This document shows, piece by piece, positions 1 through 9,729 of a DNA stretch of 11,377 nt. The position numbers and the translations under genes are program-made. This DNA is from Actinomyces sp. GTDB taxonomy: Bacteria; Actinomycetota; Actinomycetes; Actinomycetales; Actinomycetaceae. Location of the stretch: NCBI GenBank assembly GCA_018375675.1, contig JAHACW010000064.1:1-11377 (forward strand), read 5' to 3'. The notes beneath the pieces are model-generated. The model was not told where the DNA came from. It did not search any database and saw only the letters and a program-made list of their open reading frames with translations. Position 1 is the stretch's first letter. Each line of letters begins with the position of its first letter.

Positions 1-2348
1 GAGGTCCACAGAGCCTCCGCCTGAGGGGCAGCAAGCGCCTGAGACAGATACGAACGCAGCTGCGGGGCGTCCGTTATTGCCAGGACCGCGGGTCCGTGGT
101 CGCAGATGCCCTCCAGCAGATCGATGACGCCGGGCGCGTCCACAGGCAGATGGGAGGCCGCGCAATCGACTGTCTCCTCGCCGATGACGTGGAGAGGCTG
201 GCGGGTGCTGTGCGCGATTCGCGTCGCGAGGGACAGCGCCCATTGTGCGGCGATATGTGCCTCGTGTGCGCTGGTCTGAATCTGGATGCTTCCTCCGTCC
301 CAGACGATGAGATCGTGACGCTCGATGCCTTCCGCCAGGCCGAGAGACACGGCGGCGCCGCCAGGGCGTGTATCGCGGGCCTCGTTCCCCTGCGGGGCGT
401 GATCGGGAAGTGGCTGTGCGGGGGCGTCGACGTCCTCCCAGTTCAGCGCGCAGGGCAGGGGTGGTGCCCACAGGGGTTCGGTGCCCGAGCGAGGCCAGGT
501 GGTGTTGCAGCGTTCGACCACTGACGCGATGTCGGCGAGGTAGGTCAGCTGGATCGTGCCCACATCCGACAGGACCGCGCGGCCGGGGACGCGCGGCAGC
601 GAGGCGGCGCGTCCGTCCCCGAGGATGTCGGTGGAGTCCGAGGCGCTCACGCAGCGCAGACACAGGCGAATGTCCATGTTCGCGCGCATCTGTGCGCTTA
701 CCGCCCCCGAGGGGCGTTGGGTGGCCGCGATGAGATGCAAACCGAGGCTGCGTCCCTGTGCGGCGAGGCGGAGCAAGACCTCCATCGAATCGGGATGGGC
801 CTGGGCGAGAACACGAAACTCATCGATCGCGACGACGAGACGAGGTGGGGGAGCAGTTACGCTGAGCGGGTCCTCCTCGTGAGCACTCTCCCACGTGGCG
901 AGGTCAGGGAAGCCGAGCGCCCCGAGTGCTTCCTCGCGTCGCTGGAGTATCGACGCGATCCCATCCAGTGCCCGGGTCGTGGCGCCGGCATCAAGGTCGG
1001 TGAGGAGTGCTTGGGTGTGAGGCAGTGCCTCGAGGCGGGCGAAGGTCGCCCCGCCCTTGTAGTCGATGAGGATGAAGCGGACCTGTTCGGGGCTGTAGCA
1101 GTGCGCGATGGCGGCTAGCCACCCGAGGAGTGCCTCCGACTTACCCGATCCGGTGCACCCGGCGACGAGGGCATGGGGACCGTCGGCGACCAGGTCCAGG
1201 TCGACGGGCCCCTCCTCTCCGAGACCGATCCGCACACTCAGCCCACCTCCTCGTCCCCTCGCCGAAGACGGGTCCCAGTCGAGCCGCGTCGGCAGGCTGT
1301 CCTGCGCGTCTGCCCGCGTGACGGTCCACCACCAGTGCGAGCTCACGGGCTCGTCATCGGTGACGCACACCTGCGCGCACCAGGCCGGAAGGCGCGACAG
1401 CGAGGAGGCGTATCCGATGTGGAGCGTTGGGTGGGTGGCGTCGCGCGTGCAGTGTGGGCAGGAGTCGCGGTCGCTGACGTGGATATCCACGCCCGCGTTC
1501 CCAATGAGCACGGGAGTGGCGCTGTTCCACCACACGCGCGCCCCACCGAGTTGAGCGGCGATCTGGCCGGCACACCACAGCGCGCACTGGGACGCGTGGT
1601 CGCCGACGATGCCGATCGCCTCGTACTCACCCGGCTCTCTCGCGTCAACGGACGCCGCCAGCCGCACGCGTCGACCCACGCGCGTGGGCCGACCCGGCCA
1701 CACGGCAGCACGCGCAGCGCGCGGGGGAGCGGACGAAGTAGGAAGCCCCGCAAGGACCAGGGCAAGCGCCCCACCGTCCCAGCCCAGGCGACGCCGGCGT
1801 GCCCGCCACCCCAGGGCAACCGAGACGACGACCGCGACCAGCACAACGCCCGCGCAGGCCGGCGCGAGCACGGAGGGCAGCGAAATGCTTGAGCGCAGCC
1901 TCCACAGAAGAAACCCGGCCATGACAAGCACTGAGACCAGGGGAGCTCCCCGCAGGAGAGACGAGCCCGTCAGCGATCCCGGGCCTCGTCCGGACACCGA
2001 GGGCCAGGCAAGGCGCCGAGGCCGGGCCCGCACCTCGAAGACGTCCTCTCCCACGCGGAGGCGGGTCCCCGTAGGGAGCGGATGAGCCTCCCGATAACGG
2101 CGCCACAGGGGCAGATGCGAGCGCACACGCACCGGGGAAGCGCCAGGCGACACACGCAAGACGGCCCGACCGTCCCGCGTCGACAAACGAAGGTGCTCCC
2201 TGGCAACGGATGCGCACGTCAGTGGAACCACTCCGGCGCGCCCGACCGTGCCGGGGGCGACCACGACGCCGACGTCAGGGCCCGAGACGCAGGCCAGGTG
2301 AACGTCTGCGCGCAAGGCTGAACGGGCGAGGCAACCGGAATCCTTCAT
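1..2348 (-). CDS. FHA-like / FtsK-SpoIIIE ATPase, type VII secretion EssC/EccC-like (C-terminus cut by window edge)
   Basis: This is an open minus-strand frame of 782 codons with no stop before the left edge. The ATG at 2348 is the first possible start, because an in-frame TGA lies at 2354-2352; no convincing ribosome site precedes it. Residues 30-108 resemble an FHA domain: a GR pair at 36-37, then VAREH at 48-52 where FHA proteins usually have S-R-x-H, and a C-terminal VGEDVFEV strand. Two hydrophobic segments follow (about 134-149 and 158-181). The cytoplasmic ATPase module has Walker A GCTGSGKS (397-404), a DYKGG motif after it, Walker B LVVAIDE (504-510), then GRSLGLHL and ATQRPS. The order FHA, two membrane spans, ATPase matches EssC/EccC motors of type VII secretion. 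Such motors are membrane ATPases that drive export of WXG100-type proteins. From about residue 667 a second ATPase-like module starts (VSLGLAEG) but shows no P-loop. No type VII partner genes lie to its right; any would lie left of the window. A DNA-translocating FtsK role is less likely given the FHA and EccC-like features. Confidence 0.88.
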   Translation of the reverse strand, partial: MKDSGCLARSALRADVHLACVSGPDVGVVVAPGTVGRAGVVPLTCASVAREHLRLSTRDGRAVLRVSPGASPVRVRSHLPLWRRYREAHPLPTGTRLRVGEDVFEVRARPRRLAWPSVSGRGPGSLTGSSLLRGAPLVSVLVMAGFLLWRLRSSISLPSVLAPACAGVVLVAVVVSVALGWRARRRRLGWDGGALALVLAGLPTSSAPPRAARAAVWPGRPTRVGRRVRLAASVDAREPGEYEAIGIVGDHASQCALWCAGQIAAQLGGARVWWNSATPVLIGNAGVDIHVSDRDSCPHCTRDATHPTLHIGYASSLSRLPAWCAQVCVTDDEPVSSHWWWTVTRADAQDSLPTRLDWDPSSARGRGGGLSVRIGLGEEGPVDLDLVADGPHALVAGCTGSGKSEALLGWLAAIAHCYSPEQVRFILIDYKGGATFARLEALPHTQALLTDLDAGATTRALDGIASILQRREEALGALGFPDLATWESAHEEDPLSVTAPPPRLVVAIDEFRVLAQAHPDSMEVLLRLAAQGRSLGLHLIAATQRPSGAVSAQMRANMDIRLCLRCVSASDSTDILGDGRAASLPRVPGRAVLSDVGTIQLTYLADIASVVERCNTTWPRSGTEPLWAPPLPCALNWEDVDAPAQPLPDHAPQGNEARDTRPGGAAVSLGLAEGIERHDLIVWDGGSIQIQTSAHEAHIAAQWALSLATRIAHSTRQPLHVIGEETVDCAASHLPVDAPGVIDLLEGICDHGPAVLAITDAPQLRSYLSQALAAPQAEALWT

Positions 2349-2356
2349 GCGTCAAC

Positions 2357-2381
2357 GATCCCGCCGCGCTCGCGGCCGATC
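2357..2381. repeat. GC-rich inverted repeat upstream of the FtsK/EssC-like gene
   Basis: GCCGCG (2363-2368) and CGCGGC (2371-2376) form a perfect inverted repeat around a 2-bp centre, and both sides are flanked by GATC (2357-2360 and 2378-2381). It lies 9 bp upstream of the minus-strand start at 2348, so it would fall in the 5' untranslated region or promoter of that gene. It could be an operator or an RNA hairpin near the ribosome site. In sequence this GC-rich, chance is a serious alternative. Confidence 0.3.
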
Positions 2382-2399
2382 AAGCGGCGTAAGAAGGCC

Positions 2400-2408
2400 T
2401 GTGGATAA
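2400..2408 (-). promoter_or_regulatory. DnaA box 1 (perfect TTATCCACA on minus strand)
   Basis: TGTGGATAA on the plus strand is the exact complement of the consensus DnaA box TTATCCACA. It sits inside a longer repeated block, CCTGTGGATAACT (2398-2410), that recurs 30 bp to the right. It lies in the divergent region between the FtsK/EssC-like gene and ligA. DnaA binding is inferred from the match and not shown. Confidence 0.65.
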
Positions 2409-2429
2409 CTCACGACTCAGGAAAACCCC

Positions 2430-2438
2430 TGTGGATAA
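2430..2438 (-). promoter_or_regulatory. DnaA box 2 (perfect TTATCCACA on minus strand)
   Basis: This is the second exact copy, in the same orientation, within CCTGTGGATAACT (2428-2440). Start-to-start spacing from the first copy is 30 bp, about three helical turns, so two bound proteins would lie on the same DNA face. The ligA start is about 95-100 bp downstream. No dnaA, dnaN or AT-rich unwinding region is visible, so this looks regulatory rather than like oriC. Confidence 0.65.
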
Positions 2439-2442
2439 CTGA

Positions 2443-4857
<2,415 letters not shown>

Positions 4858-4869
4858 CGAGGCCGGGGC

Positions 4870-6135
4870 TTAGACGAAGGGCTCGAAGGGGCCCAGTAGC
4901 ACCTCGCCGACGCGGGTGAGTGTCGAGCGTTTTTCCCACTCGTCGATCGTCAGGCGGCGTGCCGTCGTCAGGTCGTTCGCGAAAATCTCCTCCATGCGCG
5001 CGGCCAGCGGGCGAGAGAAGAACTGCAGGCACACCTCGTAGTTGCCGCGCATTGACAGGCGATCGATATTCGCCGTGCCGATCGTCGACCAACGCCCGTC
5101 CACCGTCATCGTCTTCGAGTGCACCATCGCGTGACGGTACAGCCAGATCTCCACGCCCTCGCGCAGCAGCTCACCGTAGTAGGGGCGCGCCACCCAGTCA
5201 GCCAGGATGTGGTTGGAATACTCGGGGATCAGCACCTGGACGCGCACGCCTCGGCGCGCAGCGGCGATCAGGGAGCCGAGTACCTCGCGGTCGGGGATGA
5301 AATACGCCGTCGTGATGAGGACGCGGTCGGTCGCGCGCTCGATCGCGTCGATGTACATGCCACGGATTGGGTACAGCAGGTTGTGCGGCAGATTGAACTG
5401 TGCGGTCACGTCCGCGCTCCACGCGCGCGCCCCCTGATCCGGCAGCTCCGGGCAGGTCTTGGGGCGGAAATGGTTCCAGAAGTCGACGAAGCCGTTTTCC
5501 AGCTCCCACACGGCCTCGCCCGTGATGCGCACGTGGGTGTCGCGCCACTCGTTGGCGAACGGATCGCCGATGTTGTAGCCGCCGACGAAGCCGACCTCGC
5601 CGTCGACCACGAGGATCTTGCGGTGATCCTGGCCCGTGCGCCGGACGTTCAGGGTGAAGAAGCCCGAGCGCAGCATCGGGAAGTTGCGCACGTGCAGATT
5701 CGGCATCGCGGGGAACTTGTAGAAGCGTGGATCCTGGTTGAGGACGCCGAAGCCGTCCCACACGCAGAACACCTCGACACCGCGCTTCGCCGCGTCGATC
5801 AGCGCCGTCTTAAAGCGCTGGCCCCAGCGGTCCGAGCGCCAAATGAAGGTCTCGAAATAAATGTGATGCGTCGCCCCTTCGATGGCCTCCAGCATGTCCG
5901 CGTACAGGGAGGTTCCCTCCGTGTACGTGCGCGCCACGGTGTCGCCGATCTGCGTGTCGGCGGGAGGCAGGGTGGGGAAACCGTGCACGCCACCGGGGAT
6001 ACGGGCGGTGCGCATGCGGTCGATCGCGTGAACGGTCACGACTGCGGCCGCCTGGGCGGCGACCAGCGCGATTCCCGCTTTTTTGACGATCGACCACGTC
6101 TGCCTGGTGAGTTGGCGTCGCTGTGAAAAGGCCAT
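4870..6135 (-). CDS. Cardiolipin synthase-like phospholipase D family protein
   Basis: This is a predicted membrane-associated phospholipid transferase that would join two phosphatidylglycerol molecules into cardiolipin. From ATG 6135 it has 421 residues. A basic N-terminus leads into one hydrophobic span (about 20-36, KKAGIALVAAQ...). Two phospholipase D HKD motifs follow: H171-x-K173-x4-D178 in DHRKILVVD, and H339-x-K341-x4-D346 in VHSKTMTVD, each followed by the usual G-rich or TAN segment. Having both motifs in one chain with HIYFETFIW (N-terminal half) and TAYFIPD (C-terminal half) fits bacterial cardiolipin synthases, which often carry two N-terminal spans rather than one. A GTG at 6153 could extend it by six residues but would run up to the gatC start, so ATG 6135 is preferred; no ribosome site is evident for either. 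The substrate cannot be fixed from sequence, and another phosphatidyltransferase or PLD-type enzyme remains possible. Confidence 0.88.
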   Translation of the reverse strand: MAFSQRRQLTRQTWSIVKKAGIALVAAQAAAVVTVHAIDRMRTARIPGGVHGFPTLPPADTQIGDTVARTYTEGTSLYADMLEAIEGATHHIYFETFIWRSDRWGQRFKTALIDAAKRGVEVFCVWDGFGVLNQDPRFYKFPAMPNLHVRNFPMLRSGFFTLNVRRTGQDHRKILVVDGEVGFVGGYNIGDPFANEWRDTHVRITGEAVWELENGFVDFWNHFRPKTCPELPDQGARAWSADVTAQFNLPHNLLYPIRGMYIDAIERATDRVLITTAYFIPDREVLGSLIAAARRGVRVQVLIPEYSNHILADWVARPYYGELLREGVEIWLYRHAMVHSKTMTVDGRWSTIGTANIDRLSMRGNYEVCLQFFSRPLAARMEEIFANDLTTARRLTIDEWEKRSTLTRVGEVLLGPFEPFV

Positions 6136-6140
6136 ACGGG

Positions 6141-6146
6141 TAGGAT
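6141..6146 (+). promoter_or_regulatory. -10 element for the gatCAB operon (TAGGAT)
   Basis: TAGGAT matches the TANNNT pattern of actinobacterial -10 boxes. It ends 7 nt before the preferred gatC ATG at 6154, which would place the transcription start at or next to that codon, giving a leaderless mRNA. No good -35 hexamer is seen at the right distance. The same hexamer occurs upstream of the malic enzyme gene. Confidence 0.5.
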
Positions 6147-6153
6147 GCCACAC

Positions 6154-6450
6154 ATGTCACGCATTAGTACTGACGAGGTCGCCCGCGTTGCGGGCCTGGC
6201 CCACATCGCATTGACCGACGAGGAAATCACGCGTTTCGCGGGTGAGCTCGACGCGATCGCCGACGCCGTCTCCAAGGTGTCCGAGGTCGCCACCCCCGAG
6301 GTTCCCGCCACGTCCCACCCGATTCCGCTGACCAACGTGTGGCGCGAAGACGAGATTGGGCAGACCGTGGACCGCGACGAGGTGCTCGCTCAGGCACCCG
6401 CCGCCCAGGATGGCATGTTCCTGGTTCCGCAGATTCTGGGGGAGGACTGA
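6154..6450 (+). CDS. gatC: Asp-tRNA(Asn)/Glu-tRNA(Gln) amidotransferase subunit C
   Basis: GatC is the small subunit that wraps around GatA and ties it to GatB in the cytoplasmic amidotransferase. The 98-residue product starts [20 protein letters not shown], the usual GatC opening (I-S-x-x-E-V-x-x-x-A-x-L-A-x-I-A-L). It ends with the typical [10 protein letters not shown] segment and a short tail reaching the stop. The ATG at 6145 would add MPH, but the family start pattern and the -10 box favour ATG 6154. The stop overlaps the gatA start by 1 nt, so the two are translationally coupled. The start is only 18 bp from the divergent cardiolipin-synthase-like gene. Confidence 0.95.
   Translation: MSRISTDEVARVAGLAHIALTDEEITRFAGELDAIADAVSKVSEVATPEVPATSHPIPLTNVWREDEIGQTVDRDEVLAQAPAAQDGMFLVPQILGED
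6441..6445 (+). promoter_or_regulatory. Ribosome binding site for gatA (GGAGG inside gatC)
   Basis: GGAGG, within a G-rich run (6438-6445), precedes ATG 6450 by 4 nt inside the last codons of gatC. It decides the gatA start against longer in-frame options that begin inside gatC. Confidence 0.75.
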
Positions 6451-7955
6451 TGAACGAGCTGCTGAAGAAGAGCGCCCTCGAGCTGGCGGACATGCTGGCC
6501 GCCGGCCAGATCACCTCCGTCGAGCTGACCCAGGCGTGCCTGGACCGCATCGACGCCATCGAGGACCGCGTCAACGCGTTCATCACGGTCGACCGCGAGG
6601 GCGCCCTGGCGACCGCGGCCGACGTGGATGCGCGCCGCGCGGCGGGGGAGACCCTGCACCGCCTGGCGGGTGTGCCGATCGCCGTGAAGGACAACGTGGT
6701 GACGCGCGGCCTGCGCACCACCTGTGCCTCGAAGATCCTGGGTGACTGGGAGCCTCCCTACGACGCGACCGTCACCGCCAAGATCAAGGAAGCCGGCCTG
6801 CCCATCGTCGGCAAGACCAACATGGATGAGTTCGCCATGGGTTCGTCCACCGAGCACTCCGCTTTCGGTGCGACCAAGAACCCCTGGGACACTGAGCGCA
6901 TCCCCGGCGGTTCCGGCGGCGGTTCGGCCGCTGCTGTCGCGGCCTATATGGTGCCCCTGGCCGTCGGTTCCGACACGGGCGGCTCGATCCGCCAGCCCGC
7001 GTTCGTGACCGGCACGGTCGGCGCCAAGCCCACCTACGGCGCGGTGTCGCGTTTCGGCCTGGTGGCCATGGCCTCGTCCCTGGACCAGATCGGCCCCGTC
7101 ACCCGCACGGTCGCCGACGCGGCCGCCCTGACCGAGCTGATCGGCGGCTACGACCCCAACGATTCGACCTCCCTCAACGAGCCGGTTCCCGCGCTCACCG
7201 AGGCCGTCGAGTCCGTCGCCGCGGAAGGTTCCATGAAGGGCCTGAAGGTCGGCATCGTCAAGGAGCTGAGCGGCGAGGGCTACCAGCAGGACGTCATCGA
7301 CGCCTTCAACGCCACCGTCGAGAAGCTGCGCGAGGCAGGTGCTGAGATCGTCGAGGTCTCCTGCCCGCACCTGGAGTACTCGCTGGGCGCCTACTACCTG
7401 ATCATGCCCGCCGAGGTCTCCTCGAACCTGGCCCGCTTCGACGGCATGCGCTACGGCATCCGCGTCGAGCCCACCGAGGGCCCCGTGACCGCCGAGCGCG
7501 TCATGGCCGCCACCCGCGAGGCCGGCTTCGGCGACGAGGTCAAGCGCCGCATCATCCTGGGCACGCACGTGCTCTCGGCCGGCTACTACGACGCCTACTA
7601 CGGCAGCGCCCAGAAGGTGCGCACGCTCATCCAGCGCGACTTCGACGCGGTGTTCGAGCAGGTTGACGTCCTCGTGTCGCCCACGGCCCCCGAGACGGCC
7701 TTCAAGTTCGGTGAGAAGACCTCCGACCCGCTGGCCATGTACCTCTACGACGTCGCCACGATCCCCGCGAACCTGGCGGGCATCCCCGGCGTGAACGTGC
7801 CCAACGCGGTGTCCTCCGAGGGCCTGCCCATCGGCTTCCAGGTGCTGGCCCCCGCGCGCGGCGACCTGGTCATGTACAAGGTGGCGTCCCTGGTGGAGGC
7901 GCTCAGCGACGACGTCGCGGGTCAGTGCCCCGCAGCTAACTGGGAGGAAAAGTGA
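6450..7955 (+). CDS. gatA: Asp-tRNA(Asn)/Glu-tRNA(Gln) amidotransferase subunit A
   Basis: GatA is the glutaminase of the GatCAB complex. It hydrolyses glutamine and passes the ammonia to GatB to amidate Glu-tRNA(Gln) or Asp-tRNA(Asn). The 501-residue product has the amidase signature fold with the Ser-cisSer-Lys triad visible: Lys80 in GVPIAVKDN, cis-Ser155 in PGGSGGGS, and nucleophile Ser179 in [10 protein letters not shown]. The conserved segments [20 protein letters not shown] and the C-terminal [11 protein letters not shown] are present. Length is normal for the family (about 480-500). The frame is open further upstream to 6339, but the ribosome site and 1-nt overlap with gatC fix the start at 6450. 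The stop overlaps gatB by 1 nt. Confidence 0.97.
   Translation: MNELLKKSALELADMLAAGQITSVELTQACLDRIDAIEDRVNAFITVDREGALATAADVDARRAAGETLHRLAGVPIAVKDNVVTRGLRTTCASKILGDWEPPYDATVTAKIKEAGLPIVGKTNMDEFAMGSSTEHSAFGATKNPWDTERIPGGSGGGSAAAVAAYMVPLAVGSDTGGSIRQPAFVTGTVGAKPTYGAVSRFGLVAMASSLDQIGPVTRTVADAAALTELIGGYDPNDSTSLNEPVPALTEAVESVAAEGSMKGLKVGIVKELSGEGYQQDVIDAFNATVEKLREAGAEIVEVSCPHLEYSLGAYYLIMPAEVSSNLARFDGMRYGIRVEPTEGPVTAERVMAATREAGFGDEVKRRIILGTHVLSAGYYDAYYGSAQKVRTLIQRDFDAVFEQVDVLVSPTAPETAFKFGEKTSDPLAMYLYDVATIPANLAGIPGVNVPNAVSSEGLPIGFQVLAPARGDLVMYKVASLVEALSDDVAGQCPAANWEEK
7943..7947 (+). promoter_or_regulatory. Ribosome binding site for gatB (GGAGG inside gatA)
   Basis: GGAGG lies 7 nt before ATG 7955 in the last codons of gatA. 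The alternative GTG at 7952 would leave only 4 nt, so ATG 7955 is preferred. Confidence 0.75.
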
Positions 7956-9451
7956 TGACTGAGCTCATGGATTACGACGAGGCGGCGCGCCGCTTCGACC
8001 CGGTTCTCGGCATTGAGGTGCACGTCGAGCTGGGCACCAAGACCAAGATGTTCGACGCGGCCCCCAACGCGTTTGGTGGCGACCCGAACACCTTCGTGAC
8101 CCCCGTGTCGCTGGGTCTGCCCGGCTCCCTGCCGGTCGTCAACCACAAGGCTGTCGAGTACGCGATCAAGATCGGCCTGGCGCTGAACTGCGAGATCGCT
8201 GAGTACTGCCGTTTCGCGCGTAAGAACTACTTCTACCCGGACCTGACGAAGGCCTTCCAGACCTCTCAGTCCGACGAGCCGATCGCTCACGACGGCTACG
8301 TGGACGTCGAGCTCGAGGACGGCACCATGTTCCGCGTCCAGATCGAGCGCGCGCACATGGAGGAGGACGCGGGCAAGAACACGCACATCGGCGGCGCGGA
8401 CGGTCGCATCCAGGGCGCGGATCACTCGCTCGTGGACTACAACCGTGCGGGCGTGCCGCTCGTGGAGATCGTGACCCGTCCGATCGAGGGTGCCGGCGAG
8501 CGTGCGCCTGAGGTGGCCGCCGCCTACGTGCAGGCCCTGCGCGACATCTTCCGCGCCCTGGACGTGTCTGAGGCCCGCATGGAGCGCGGTAACGTGCGCG
8601 CCGATATCAACGTGTCGCTGCGCCCCACGCCGGAGTCCCCGCTGGGCACGCGCACCGAGACGAAGAACGTGAACTCCTTCCGTGGCATCGCCTCGGCCGT
8701 GCGCTACGAGATGCAGCGCCAGGCTCAGATCCTGTCTGAGGGCGGAACGATCCTGCAGGAGACCCGTCACTACCACGAGGAGGACGGCTCGACGTCCTCC
8801 GGCCGTGAGAAGTCGGATTCTGAGGACTACCGCTACTTCCCCGAGCCGGACCTGGTTCCGATCCGCCCGGATCGTGAATGGGTGGAGGAGCTGCGCGCCG
8901 CGCTGCCCGAGCTGCCCGTCGCCAAGCGCCGCCGCCTGCGCGCCGAGTGGGGGTACGCGGACATGGAGATGCGCGACGTCATTAACGCCGGCGCCCTCGA
9001 ACTCATCGAGGCCACGGTCGCCGCGGGCTGCGATCCCGCCTCCGCCCGCAAGTGGTGGATGGGTGAGATCTCGCGTCGCGCCAAGGAACGCGAGGTTTCC
9101 CTCGACGAGGCCGGGGTCAGCCCCGCTCAGGTCGCCGAGCTGCAGGGTCTCATCGACTCGGGTCGCATCAACGACAAGCTGGCGCGCCAGGCCCTCGAGG
9201 GTGTCCTCGCGGGCGAAGGCGATCCGACGCAGGTCGTCGAGGCCCGAGGCCTCGAGGTCGTCTCCGACGACGGCGCTCTGACTGCGGCTGTTCAGGAGGC
9301 CCTGGACGCCAACCCCGATATCGTCGAGAAGATCAAGGGCGGCAAGGTCCAGGCGGCCGGCGCCCTCGTCGGCGCGGTCATGAAGGCCACCCGCGGGCAG
9401 GCTGACGCCGCCCGCGTGCGTGAGCTGATCATGGAAATGGTCGGCGCCTGA
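7955..9451 (+). CDS. gatB: Asp-tRNA(Asn)/Glu-tRNA(Gln) amidotransferase subunit B
   Basis: GatB binds the mischarged tRNA, activates its side-chain carboxylate with ATP, and amidates it with ammonia channelled from GatA. The 498-residue product opens with [16 protein letters not shown] (18-33), the hallmark of the catalytic cradle domain, and carries [19 protein letters not shown] and [12 protein letters not shown] further on. The tail from about residue 355 ([15 protein letters not shown] onward) is the helical YqeY-like domain that contacts the tRNA. It ends with the conserved [20 protein letters not shown]. Length is typical. It is the last gene of gatC-gatA-gatB and is followed within about 20 bp by a strong hairpin. 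An operon without a neighbouring glutaminyl-tRNA synthetase fits the indirect route to Gln-tRNA(Gln). Confidence 0.97.
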   Translation: MTELMDYDEAARRFDPVLGIEVHVELGTKTKMFDAAPNAFGGDPNTFVTPVSLGLPGSLPVVNHKAVEYAIKIGLALNCEIAEYCRFARKNYFYPDLTKAFQTSQSDEPIAHDGYVDVELEDGTMFRVQIERAHMEEDAGKNTHIGGADGRIQGADHSLVDYNRAGVPLVEIVTRPIEGAGERAPEVAAAYVQALRDIFRALDVSEARMERGNVRADINVSLRPTPESPLGTRTETKNVNSFRGIASAVRYEMQRQAQILSEGGTILQETRHYHEEDGSTSSGREKSDSEDYRYFPEPDLVPIRPDREWVEELRAALPELPVAKRRRLRAEWGYADMEMRDVINAGALELIEATVAAGCDPASARKWWMGEISRRAKEREVSLDEAGVSPAQVAELQGLIDSGRINDKLARQALEGVLAGEGDPTQVVEARGLEVVSDDGALTAAVQEALDANPDIVEKIKGGKVQAAGALVGAVMKATRGQADAARVRELIMEMVGA

Positions 9452-9471
9452 GGCTCATTCTGACGAACGCC

Positions 9472-9506
9472 ACGGGGGCCGGGATCGATGCGATCCCGGC
9501 CCCCGT
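9472..9506 (+). terminator. Hairpin terminator of the gatCAB operon
   Basis: Positions 9472-9487 and 9491-9506 form a perfect 16-bp stem closed by the 3-nt loop ATG. It begins 21 bp after the gatB stop. No T-run follows (the next bases are CGTCGTC), so it is a GC-rich hairpin without a U-tract, a form common in high-GC bacteria. A role as an RNA-protecting 3' hairpin is also possible. Confidence 0.75.
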
Positions 9507-9526
9507 CGTCGTCTCCGGACTGTGCG

Positions 9527-9625
9527 CCCCGGCCTCGTGCGCGCAACCCCGATAGCGCACCCCGGCCTCGTGCACGGTGTCCCGAGGAAGTGCCCTTGCC
9601 TCGTTCCCGAGCGTTCGCACGTGTC
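9527..9625. repeat. Degenerate tandem repeat, three units of 33 bp
   Basis: CCCCGGCCTCGTGC occurs at 9527-9540 and again, identically, at 9560-9573. A weaker copy, CCCTTGCCTCGTTC (11 of 14 matching), lies at 9593-9606. All three are exactly 33 bp apart. The remaining 19 bp of each unit match less well. The first two cores are separated by GTGCGC...GCGCAC (9537-9542 and 9555-9560), which could form a small hairpin. No coding function is evident. Confidence 0.6.
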
Positions 9626-9637
9626 CACGTTGTGGCC

Positions 9638-9660
9638 TTCCCCTTCCTGGGGGAGTGGAA
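9638..9660 (+). terminator. Hairpin followed by a T-run, upstream of the malic enzyme gene
   Basis: A 23-nt stem-loop pairs 9638-9647 with 9651-9660, with one mismatch and one G-T pair and a 3-nt loop. Two bases later comes TTTT (9663-9666). This looks like a weak intrinsic terminator that would stop read-through from the gat side just before the malic enzyme promoter. Confidence 0.45.
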
Positions 9661-9667
9661 AGTTTTC

Positions 9668-9673
9668 TAGGAT
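9668..9673 (+). promoter_or_regulatory. -10 element for the malic enzyme gene (TAGGAT)
   Basis: TAGGAT is identical to the -10 box proposed for gatC. It would start transcription near 9680 and give a leader of about 50 nt. No good -35 hexamer is seen at 16-18 bp; that stretch is occupied by the preceding hairpin. Confidence 0.45.
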
Positions 9674-9718
9674 GAGCGCTTGAGGACAGCCGGGTCGACT
9701 GTGGCCGGGCGCCCAACG

Positions 9719-9724
9719 AAAGGA
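9719..9724 (+). promoter_or_regulatory. Ribosome binding site for the malic enzyme gene (AAAGGA)
   Basis: AAAGGA ends 5 nt before ATG 9730 and supports that start, which is also the point from which the ACT domain reads complete. Confidence 0.65.
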
Positions 9725-9729
9725 CAGAC

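Noticed and set aside
96..2321. Several plus-strand and off-frame open frames of 60-240 codons
   Set aside because: All lie opposite or out of frame with the FtsK/EssC-like gene, which has intact Walker A and B motifs in its own frame through to the left edge. Their translations are Arg/Pro/Ala-rich with no family resemblance.
5119..6126. A 335-codon plus-strand frame opposite the cardiolipin-synthase-like gene
   Set aside because: It is an antisense shadow; the minus strand has both HKD motifs in correct spacing.
6390..8776. Minus-strand frames of 392 and 284 codons across gatA and gatB
   Set aside because: They are antisense shadows of two genes with full catalytic signatures; no start signals or domain content.
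9527..9625. A CRISPR array from the 33-bp period
   Set aside because: Only a 14-bp core repeats, the spacing leaves no room for normal spacers, units are degenerate, and no cas gene is present.
9672..9683. A tiny ATG-AGC-GCT-TGA frame that might be an upstream regulatory peptide
   Set aside because: Its ATG overlaps the proposed -10 box, so it would not be in the transcript, and it has no ribosome site.
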